Assembly: GCF_000716435.1 (NCBI RefSeq)
Contig: NZ_JNWO01000001.1
Span: 1 to 64,000, forward strand
Length of the DNA: 64,000 bases
Direction: 5' to 3'
Origin: Streptomyces xylophagus
GTDB lineage: Bacteria > Actinomycetota > Actinomycetes > Streptomycetales > Streptomycetaceae
Of the stretch, positions 18,136-24,955 are shown piece by piece. Under the pieces are notes generated by a model. It saw nothing but the letters and a program-made list of their open reading frames with translations, was not told the origin of the DNA and ran no database searches. The position numbers were made by a program, and so were the translations under genes. How positions within the stretch are numbered: the stretch's first letter is position 1; the number at the start of each line of letters is the position of its first letter.

Positions 18136-19296
18136 ATGACCACACGTGCCGCCAGCTGGCAGCCGCTGAGCCCCGGTGAACGCTCCGTGGCGATCGAGGT
18201 GCTCGTCCACGGCCCGCTGTCGCGCACCGACCTCGCGCGCCGGCTCGACCTCTCGGCGGGCAGCCTCACCCGCCTCACCAAGCCGCTGATCGAATCCGGC
18301 CTGTTGGTCGAGGTCCCCGACGGCGGCAGCCCGGCCGAGGTCCGCCAGGGCCGCCCCTCGCAACCCCTCGACGTGGTCGCCGAGTCCCGCACCTTCCTCG
18401 GGTTCAAGGTCACCGAGGACATGGTCTACGGCGTCGTCACCACCCTCAGGAGCGAGATCGTCGCCCGTCTCGACCGACCGCTCACCACCCACGAACCGGC
18501 CGAAGTCGCCGACCTGCTCGCCGAGATGGCCGGCGAACTCACCGCGCGGTTCCCCACCCTCACGGGCATAGGCATCGGTGTCGGCGGTCTCGTCCAGGAC
18601 CGTGCCGTGGTGGGGGAGTCGCCCTTCCTGCACTGGAGCAACGTCCCGCTGGCCGAACTCGTCGAGGAGCGCACCGGGTTGCCGGTCGTCGTCGAGAACG
18701 ACGTCGCCGCCCTCGTCGAGGCCGAGACCTGGTTCGGCGCCGGGCGCGGCCTCGACCGCTTCGTCGTCCTCACCATCGGCGCGGGCATCGGCTACGGCCT
18801 CGTCCTCGGCGGCAAGCGCGTGCCGTACGCCGAGGAGGACCGCGGGTTCGGCCGTCACTGGATCCTGAACCCCAACGGCCCGCTCACCCCCGCCGGTGAA
18901 CGGGGCAGCGCCGTCTCGCTGTTGACCATCCCCAGCATCCGCTACCAGATCCAGGCGGCCACCGGCCAGGATCTGACGTACGAGGAGATACTCGCCCGCG
19001 CCGCCGCCGGTGAGCCGATGCCCGCCCGTGTCATCGACGAAGCGGCCCGCGCGCTGGGCGCGTTGGTCGCCCAGATCGCCAACTTCGTGCTGCCGCAGAA
19101 GATCCTGCTCGCCGGCGAGGGTGTCGGCCTGATCGACGTCGCCGGCAAGACGGTGGAGGACACGCTCCGCGCCCACCGGCATCCGCTGGCCGCCCCGCTC
19201 GACGTCGAGACCAAGGTCTCCGACTTCCACGACTGGGCGCGTGGAGCAGCGGTGTTGGCGATCCAGGTGCTGGTGCTGGGTGTGGCCGAGGTGTGA
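18136..19296 (+). CDS. ROK family transcriptional regulator
   Basis: A 386-residue ROK protein: winged helix at residues 10-70 (SRTDLARRLDLSAGSLTRLT) and a sugar-kinase-like domain with VVVENDVAALVEAETWFGAG and TIGAGIGYGLVLGG. The usual CxCGxxGC zinc motif is absent; the matching place reads GPLTPAGERGSA. Binding of a sugar should release it from the operator at 18013. The ATG at 18136 is preferred over the GTG at 18127 because GGGAG is ten bases from it but only one base from the GTG. Confidence 0.9.
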   Translation: MTTRAASWQPLSPGERSVAIEVLVHGPLSRTDLARRLDLSAGSLTRLTKPLIESGLLVEVPDGGSPAEVRQGRPSQPLDVVAESRTFLGFKVTEDMVYGVVTTLRSEIVARLDRPLTTHEPAEVADLLAEMAGELTARFPTLTGIGIGVGGLVQDRAVVGESPFLHWSNVPLAELVEERTGLPVVVENDVAALVEAETWFGAGRGLDRFVVLTIGAGIGYGLVLGGKRVPYAEEDRGFGRHWILNPNGPLTPAGERGSAVSLLTIPSIRYQIQAATGQDLTYEEILARAAAGEPMPARVIDEAARALGALVAQIANFVLPQKILLAGEGVGLIDVAGKTVEDTLRAHRHPLAAPLDVETKVSDFHDWARGAAVLAIQVLVLGVAEV

Positions 19297-19408
19297 ATTG
19301 CGTTACAGGGGTTGACAGATGGACGTGATCAGTAACACGGTCCGATATGTCCGGTTAGCGCGCGATTACTCACATCGCCTTCACCTGTAGCGCCGTATGC
19401 TTCACACC

Positions 19409-19582
19409 ATGTCCACCAGTGTTGAATCAGCCACCGAGCGATCGGCAGCCGAGGTCAACGAGGAGATCAGGGCCCTGTGGCTCCGATCGGGCGGGACACT
19501 GAGCGCCCAACAGCGCGAGGAGTACAGGCGGCTCGTCATGGAGTGGGCCGCCGCAGCTCCGCAGTCGGCCACGGCGGCCTGA
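19409..19582 (+). CDS. Small conserved-looking protein, unknown function
   Basis: A 57-residue acidic, helical, soluble protein containing EEIRALWLRSGGTLSAQQ and EEYRRLVMEWAAA. An in-frame ATG four codons upstream (19397) is equally possible. Codon use follows the genome pattern. No motif links it to a known family. Confidence 0.6.
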   Translation: MSTSVESATERSAAEVNEEIRALWLRSGGTLSAQQREEYRRLVMEWAAAAPQSATAA

Positions 19583-19713
19583 GAGCCGCCCGGTCGGCGC
19601 AGCCGTCGTTGGGATTCCGCCGCCCGGCCTTCCTCGTGACCCTCGGTCCAGCCGGTCGCCCCCGTCGACCCGATCCGTTGACCCGATCCCCCGTCGAACT
19701 CCCTTGAGTGATC

Positions 19714-19729
19714 GGCTGAGTGATCAGCC
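19714..19729. terminator. Possible weak terminator at the protease stop codon
   Basis: GGCTGA, a GTGA loop, TCAGCC: a 6-bp stem that contains the stop codon of the convergent protease gene. Confidence 0.35.
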
Positions 19730-21091
19730 CCACATCGCCGAATAGTGCCGCTGAAAGGCCTTGCGGTCCTGTTCGGCGCGGATCCAGCGCGTCGCCACCA
19801 GCGCGATCAGACTTCCCGCGATGACCAGCAGGCCGGGCCCGACATTCTTGGGGTCCGTGAGCCGGGAGGCCAATGTCGTCGTCCCCGCCGTGGTGTTCGT
19901 CGCCGGTGCCGAGGTCCCGGGCGTGGCCGAGCCAGCGGCTGCCGCGCTGCCGGCGGCCGAAGCGGAAGGCGCGGGCGAGGCAGCCGTCTTCGGCGCCACC
20001 AGCAGCTTCACGTTCAGCGCGGCCAGCGCCTTGGTCAGCGGCTGGAAGAACGTCGTACCGCCCGCCGTGCAGTCACCGCTGCCGCCCGACGTCACGCCCA
20101 GCGCGATGCCGTTGGCGAACAACGGGCCGCCGCTGTCGCCCGGTTCGGCACACACCGTGGTCTGGATGAGTCCCGTGACGGTGCCCTCGGGGTAGTTCAC
20201 CGTCGCGTCGAGCGCGGTCACCTCACCGTCGTGCAGCCCGCTGGTGCTGCCGCTGCGGAACACCTTCTCGCCCACGGCCGCATCGGCCAGGCCGGTGATC
20301 GTCACGCCGCTGCCGTTGCCGATCGCGACCACGTCCGCGCCCTCGCCCGCCGAACCGCTCGCGTACTGCACCAATGAGAAGTCGCTGCCGGGGAAGTTGT
20401 CGGAGACCGTCTTGCCCAACTGCTGGTCACCCTGGTTGTCGGCGAACCAGATCGACCCGACAGGACCGCAGTGCCCGGCCGTGAGGATGAAGTCGGTCTG
20501 GCCGTTGGTCACGTTGTAGCCCGCCGAGCAGCGACCACCGGTCGACAGGATCGGCTGCGCACCGTTGATCCGGGTCGTGAACTTGCCCTGCGTACGCTGC
20601 ATCTCCACCGAGGCGCCGATACTGCTCGCGACCTTCGTCATCGCGGTCCAGGCGGCGGCGGAGACGCTGCTGTCGGCCTCCACCAGCACCTTGTTGTTCC
20701 GGTAGTCCATCGCCCACGCGGTGCCCGCCACCTTGGGCGCCGAACTCAGCGTGGTCGCGGCCGACTTCAGCTCGTTCAGGCTGTACCGCACGACCTTCGC
20801 CTCGGCGCCCGCCTTCGTCACCTCGGCCGCCGTCTTCGCATCGGTCACCGCGACGACCGTACGGCCGCCGGTGTCGACCCAACTGCCCGCCGTACGGGCC
20901 GAACCGAGCTTCGCCACCAGGGCGGAACCCTTGTCCGCGGGCGTCTGTGGTGCGCTGAGCGTGGCGGCGGAGGTGCCGGAGGAATCGCTGGCCATGGCCG
21001 CCTGGGTGACCATGGCACCTCCCAGCAGGAGTCCGCCGACGGCCGCCAACCGTGTAACTCGCCGGATGACCCGTCGTCGTGCGTGCCTCAT
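19724..21091 (-). CDS. Membrane-anchored trypsin-like serine protease (streptogrisin-related)
   Basis: A 455-residue exported protease. Signal peptide at residues 1-33 (LAAVGGLLLGGAMVTQAAMA), then a pro-region to about 185, then an S1 catalytic domain starting STGGRCSAGYNVTNGQ with the triad His207 (TAGHC), Asp237 (SDFSLV) and Ser320 (AEPGDSGGP). An Ala/Ser/Pro/Thr stalk (residues 370-410) leads to a C-terminal membrane helix (GPGLLVIAGSLIALVATRWI) and a short basic tail. The mature enzyme should therefore stay on the outer face of the membrane, unlike secreted streptogrisins. The ATG at 21091 starts at a basic signal n-region; the frame is open upstream. Confidence 0.9.
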   Translation of the reverse strand: MRHARRRVIRRVTRLAAVGGLLLGGAMVTQAAMASDSSGTSAATLSAPQTPADKGSALVAKLGSARTAGSWVDTGGRTVVAVTDAKTAAEVTKAGAEAKVVRYSLNELKSAATTLSSAPKVAGTAWAMDYRNNKVLVEADSSVSAAAWTAMTKVASSIGASVEMQRTQGKFTTRINGAQPILSTGGRCSAGYNVTNGQTDFILTAGHCGPVGSIWFADNQGDQQLGKTVSDNFPGSDFSLVQYASGSAGEGADVVAIGNGSGVTITGLADAAVGEKVFRSGSTSGLHDGEVTALDATVNYPEGTVTGLIQTTVCAEPGDSGGPLFANGIALGVTSGGSGDCTAGGTTFFQPLTKALAALNVKLLVAPKTAASPAPSASAAGSAAAAGSATPGTSAPATNTTAGTTTLASRLTDPKNVGPGLLVIAGSLIALVATRWIRAEQDRKAFQRHYSAMWG

Positions 21092-21253
21092 GCCTGGCTC
21101 CCGAACCCCGAACGTGCGGTGCCGAACACCGCGAGGCCCTCCGGTCGTTGAGGTGCCCTTCCTCCATACGTGGCCCGGCACCGTCCTGTTCACCTGACGG
21201 AAGATCGGCTTCAGCTCACGTGGTCAACAGGTGCCCCGCACCGCCGAGTTGGC

Positions 21254-21283
21254 CCGGGCGACACCCGGCCGGACGTCGCCCGG
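21254..21283. other. Inverted repeat in the protease/MalY intergenic region
   Basis: CCGGGCGAC (21254-21262) and GTCGCCCGG (21275-21283) form a 9-bp inverted repeat 46 bases before the MalY-type gene. It may be a leader hairpin or an operator; the rest of 21092-21328 shows nothing else. Confidence 0.3.
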
Positions 21284-21328
21284 CGGTGTCGATGCCCTGA
21301 TCCGGGCGATCCGTCTATCTTGTGCCCT

Positions 21329-22507
21329 ATGGCCAGCATCCCGCAGGACCCGTCCGGTGAACCGAATCCCCTGCGTGCGCTCACCCTCGACCGGCTGCGA
21401 TGTCGTACGAGCATGAAGTGGCGCACCTACCCCGAGGACGTCCTGCCGGTGTGGGTCGCCGAGATGGACGTGCCGCTGGCCGAACCGGTGGTCCGCGCGG
21501 TCACGGCCGCGCTCGCCCTCGGGGACACCGGCTATCCCGCAGGTACGGCCTACGCCGAGGCGCTGGCCGGGTTCGCGGCGAAGCGGTGGGGCTGGGACGG
21601 GCTCGCCGTGGAGCGCACGCGGATCGTGCCGGACGTGATGCTCGGGGTCGTGGAGATGCTCCGGCTGGTGACCGGGCACGGCGATCCGGTGGTCGTGAAT
21701 CCGCCCGTGTATCCGCCGTTCTTCCAGTTCGTCGCGCACATGGAACGGGAGGTGGTGGAGGCGCCGCTGGGGGCGGATCTTCGCATCGACCCCGACGCCC
21801 TGGAGGACGCGTTCCGGCGGGCGGTTGCGGGCGGGCGCCGTGCCGCCTATCTGCTGTGCAGCCCGCACAACCCGACCGGCACCGTGCACACCGCCGACGA
21901 ACTGGCCGCCGTCGCCGCCCTTGCCGAGCGGTACGGCGTGCGGGTCGTCGCCGACGAGATCCACGCGCCGGTCGTGGCCGCCGGGGCGACCTTCGTGCCC
22001 TATCTGAGCGTGCCGGGCGCGGAGAGCGGGCTGTCGTTGATGTCGGCGTCGAAGGCCTGGAACCTGGCCGGGCTCAAGGCCGCCCTAGCCGTCGCGGGCC
22101 CCGCCTCCGCCGCCGACCTGGCCCGTCTCCCCGAGGAGGTCGGCCACGGTCCGAGCCACGTCGGCGTCATCGCCCACACCGCGGCCCTGCGCGACGGCAC
22201 GGCCTGGTTGGACGCCCTACTGACCGGCCTCGACGAGAACCGCCGCCTCCTCGCCGACCTGCTGTCCGAGCACCTCCCCGCCATCGCTTACCGCCCCGCC
22301 GAGGCCACTTACCTCGCCTGGCTCGACTGTCGCGCCCTCGGCCTCGGCGACGACCCGGCGGACACCTTCCTCCGGCGGGGCCGGGTCGCCCTGAGCCCCG
22401 GCATCGACTTCGGCACCGGCGGCACCGGACACGCACGGCTCAACCTCGCGACGTCTCCAGAGGTGATCGCGGAAGCGGTGCGGAGGATGGTGGTGGCGCT
22501 GGGGTGA
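21329..22507 (+). CDS. MalY/PatB-type aminotransferase, probable cystathionine beta-lyase
   Basis: A 392-residue fold-type I PLP enzyme. The PLP lysine is Lys242 in [30 protein letters not shown] and [15 protein letters not shown] are typical of the MalY/PatB group, which splits C-S bonds of cystathionine or related amino acids to pyruvate, ammonia and a thiol. The ATG at 21329 is used; the longer open frame upstream is not family-like. Its stop codon TGA is the first three bases of the 23-bp repeat array that follows. Confidence 0.87.
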   Translation: MASIPQDPSGEPNPLRALTLDRLRCRTSMKWRTYPEDVLPVWVAEMDVPLAEPVVRAVTAALALGDTGYPAGTAYAEALAGFAAKRWGWDGLAVERTRIVPDVMLGVVEMLRLVTGHGDPVVVNPPVYPPFFQFVAHMEREVVEAPLGADLRIDPDALEDAFRRAVAGGRRAAYLLCSPHNPTGTVHTADELAAVAALAERYGVRVVADEIHAPVVAAGATFVPYLSVPGAESGLSLMSASKAWNLAGLKAALAVAGPASAADLARLPEEVGHGPSHVGVIAHTAALRDGTAWLDALLTGLDENRRLLADLLSEHLPAIAYRPAEATYLAWLDCRALGLGDDPADTFLRRGRVALSPGIDFGTGGTGHARLNLATSPEVIAEAVRRMVVALG

Positions 22508-23188
22508 GCGGGGCGGCTGGGTTGGGGTGAGCTGAGCGGCTGGGGGGAGGTGAGCTGGGCGGTCGGGCTGGGATGAGCCGTGCGGCTGGGCGAGGGCGAG
22601 CTGGCCGGTCGGACTGGGGTGGGCAGCGCGGCCGGCTGGGAGTGAGCCGGGCGTTCGGGGCGGGGTGAGCCGCGCAGCAGCGTGAGAGTGCGCCGACTGG
22701 TTGGGCTCGGGTGAGCCGGGCCGACTGGGTGGGGGTGAGCCACGCGGCTGAGTGGGGGTGAGCTGGGCGGTCGGGTTGAGGTGAGCCGCGAGGCTGGGCG
22801 AGGGCGAGCCGGGTCGGGCTGGGGTAGGCCGCGCGGCGGGGTGGGAGTGCGCAGGCTCGTTGGGCTGCGGTGCGCCGGGCCCTGGCTTGGCGTGAGTTGG
22901 CCGGTCGGGCTGGAGTAGGCCGCGCGCCCGGGTGGGAGGGAGCGAGCCGTGCGGCTGGGCGAGGGCGAGCCGGCCGGTCGGGCTGGGGTAGGCCGCGCGG
23001 CGGGGTGGGAGTGCGCAGGCTGGTCGGGCTGGGGTGAGCCGGACCCCGGGTTGGGGTGAGCCGGGCGGTCGGCTGGGAGTGAGCCAGTGCGGCCAGGTGA
23101 GAGCGCGCCGGCCGGGTCGGGCCGAGGTGAGCCGAGGCGGGACGGGGCGGCCGGATGGGAGCGAGCGAGCCAGTGTGGCCGGGCTGTC
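22505..23188. repeat. Degenerate tandem array of a 23-bp unit, about 29 copies
   Basis: The whole gap between two genes is built from imperfect copies of a 23-bp unit whose consensus is TGAGCCGGGCGG followed by TCGGGCTGGGG. Copies begin with TGAG, CGAG, TGCG or TAGG and end in runs of G. A higher-order duplication is visible: 22793-22857 and 22954-23021 are nearly identical blocks seven units apart. The plus strand is strongly G-rich. The unit length is not a multiple of three and no coherent protein is encoded, although long proline-rich frames stay open on the minus strand. The first copy includes the stop codon of the MalY-type gene. Confidence 0.9.
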
Positions 23189-23201
23189 ATGGACACATGA
23201 C
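23186..23201. promoter_or_regulatory. Inverted repeat before the DJ-1/PfpI gene
   Basis: GTCATG, GACA, CATGAC: a perfect 6-bp inverted repeat 20 bases before the start codon, in the only A/T-containing stretch after the repeat array. It is a candidate operator for the gene at 23222. Confidence 0.4.
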
Positions 23202-23221
23202 CCGGCTGCCATGATGACCCC

Positions 23222-23980
23222 ATGCGCGTGCTGATGCCGGTTCCCGACCGCGACTTCGACGTCACCGAGGTCGCCGTGCCCTGGCGGCTGCTCACCGACG
23301 CCGGGCACGAGGTCGTGTTCGCGACCGAGCGCGCCGGGACCCGGCCGGTGGCGGACCCCCGGCTGCTGACCGGCGTCCTCTTCGGACAGCTCGGCGCCGA
23401 GGACGAACCCAAGCGGTTCTATCAACAGCTCACCGAGGCGCCAGAGTTCAACGCCACAGTTGCCTGGGTGGACGTGGACCCGACCGCCTTCGACGGACTG
23501 CTGCTGCCGGGCGGCCACGCGCCCGGCATGCGTCAGTACCTGGGCGCGCCCGAACTGCGCGCCTCGGTCAGGGAGTTGTGGAAGCTGGGCCGCCCCGTCG
23601 GCGCGATCTGTCACGGCGTCCTCGTGCTCGCCCGCACCCGGGACCCGGACACCGGCCGCAGCGTTCTCGCCGGACGCCGTACGACCTGTCTGCCCAAGTA
23701 CATGGAACGCACCGCCTACTTGACCACCGCCTGGCGACTCGGGCGCTACTACCGGACCTATCCCGCCTACGTGGAGGACGAGGTGCGGGCCGCTCTGAAC
23801 GATCCGGATACCCAGTTCGAGCGCGGCCCCAGGGAACTCACCCGGCGCGGCACCGCGAGCGACGACACGCACGCGTTCGTCGTGCGGGACGGCACCTATC
23901 TGTCGGCGCGCTGGCCCGGCGACGCATACCTTTTCGCCCGCCGGTATCTCGATCTCCTCCGAGAAGCGTCGGGTGCTTAG
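23222..23980 (+). CDS. DJ-1/PfpI family protein
   Basis: A 252-residue class I glutamine-amidotransferase-like protein. The nucleophile elbow is AICHGVLVLA with Cys130, and GLLLPGGHAPGMRQYL precedes it, as in DJ-1/PfpI proteins (peptidases, deglycases, hydratases). It is longer than the 180-residue core and carries a C-terminal extension of about 70 residues with HAFVVRDGTYLSARWPGDA. A PPOX-type gene starts 10 bases downstream, so the two are probably one transcript with the DUF1003 gene. Confidence 0.85.
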   Translation: MRVLMPVPDRDFDVTEVAVPWRLLTDAGHEVVFATERAGTRPVADPRLLTGVLFGQLGAEDEPKRFYQQLTEAPEFNATVAWVDVDPTAFDGLLLPGGHAPGMRQYLGAPELRASVRELWKLGRPVGAICHGVLVLARTRDPDTGRSVLAGRRTTCLPKYMERTAYLTTAWRLGRYYRTYPAYVEDEVRAALNDPDTQFERGPRELTRRGTASDDTHAFVVRDGTYLSARWPGDAYLFARRYLDLLREASGA

Positions 23981-23990
23981 ACTGCCGACC

Positions 23991-24377
23991 ATGGACGAGA
24001 CCCCGCTGGACCGGCTAGGCGCGAGCCAGTACCTGCTGATCACCAGCTACCGCAAGAACGGCTCCCCGGTCGCCACCCCGACGTGGGTGGTACGCGACGG
24101 CGAGACCCTCGGTGTGTGGACGCCCGCCGACTCCTGGAAGGTGAAGCGCATCCGGGCCCGCGCCGACGTCCTCGTGGGCCCCTGCGACCTGCGCGGCAAC
24201 CCGACCGGCAACCAGGTACCCGGCACCGCCGAGATCTGCGACCCCGAGACCACCGCCCACTACCGCACCCTCATCGTGCGCAAGTACGGCCTGACCGGAC
24301 GCATCACGCTCCTGGGCAGCCGTCTGCGCCGCGGGCTCAAGGGCACCGTCGGCATCCGCGTGACGCTCGCACCCTGA
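23991..24377 (+). CDS. PPOX-class F420- or flavin-dependent enzyme
   Basis: A 128-residue single-domain split-barrel protein. ASQYLLITSYRKNGSPVATP and the strand TPTWVVRDGETLGVWT are the family start; WKVKRIRARADVLVGPCD forms the cofactor-binding edge. Such proteins use F420, FMN or heme; in Streptomyces many of this short type use F420. It lies between the DJ-1 gene (10 bases upstream) and the DUF1003 gene (38 bases downstream). Confidence 0.85.
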   Translation: MDETPLDRLGASQYLLITSYRKNGSPVATPTWVVRDGETLGVWTPADSWKVKRIRARADVLVGPCDLRGNPTGNQVPGTAEICDPETTAHYRTLIVRKYGLTGRITLLGSRLRRGLKGTVGIRVTLAP

Positions 24378-24415
24378 GGACGATCCCCCTTGCACACCGA
24401 CACCAGGGAGCGCCC

Positions 24416-24886
24416 GTGGACCCCGCGCTGAACCCGGCCGACCTGCGGCTGCGGCAGGAGCGGGTCGTCTTCGCCAAGATGCGGGGCACCCAGGACAGGG
24501 TCGCCGACGCGATCACCGCTTTCGCCGGCACCATGCTCTTCGTCTACCTCCACGCCCTGTGGTTCGCCGTCTGGATCGCCCTGAACGAAGGGCTCCTCGG
24601 GAAGGCCGGCATCTTCGACCCGTACCCGTACGGGCTGCTCACGATGATCGTCAGCCTGGAGGCCATCTTCCTGTCGACCTTCGTCATGGTGAGCCAGAAC
24701 CGCCAGGCGACCCGCGAGAACGTCCGCGCCGACCTCGACTTCGAGACCAACCTCCGCTCCGAGGTGTGGTCCGCGCACATAGGGGCGGCCCTGGGGCTCG
24801 ACCCCCACGAGATCGAACAACGCGTCCAGGAACTCCTCACCGAGAACCGCGCCAAGATGAACGGCGCCACGGACAAGGCGAGTTGA
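24416..24886 (+). CDS. DUF1003 membrane protein
   Basis: A 156-residue protein with two membrane helices (AFAGTMLFVYLHALWFAVWI and LLTMIVSLEAIFLSTFVMV) separated by FDPYPYG, then the highly conserved SQNRQ and a long cytoplasmic helix. This is the DUF1003 pattern; function is unknown. The GTG at 24416 is set by CAGGGAG seven bases upstream. A strong terminator follows the stop codon. Confidence 0.87.
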   Translation: MDPALNPADLRLRQERVVFAKMRGTQDRVADAITAFAGTMLFVYLHALWFAVWIALNEGLLGKAGIFDPYPYGLLTMIVSLEAIFLSTFVMVSQNRQATRENVRADLDFETNLRSEVWSAHIGAALGLDPHEIEQRVQELLTENRAKMNGATDKAS

Positions 24887-24903
24887 GCCGCCGCACGACG
24901 TAG

Positions 24904-24937
24904 GAAGGGGCCGCAGCCTTCGCGCTGCGGCCCCTTC
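24904..24937. terminator. Strong bidirectional terminator
   Basis: GAAGGGGCCGCAGC and GCTGCGGCCCCTTC form a perfect 14-bp stem around the six-base loop CTTCGC, between convergent genes. Confidence 0.92.
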
Positions 24938-24955
24938 ACTTCGTACGACGTTCGG

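Noticed and set aside
19312..19317. TTGACA as a promoter -35 for the small protein gene at 19409
   Set aside because: No convincing -10 element at 16-18 bases; it may be chance.
22505..23188. Possible CRISPR array
   Set aside because: The units follow each other without unique spacers, are highly diverged, and no cas gene is present.
22217..24043. Proline-rich minus-strand frame through the 23-bp array
   Set aside because: The frame is long only because the G-rich repeats contain no stops on that strand. It runs antisense into two real genes and the repeat period is not a codon multiple.
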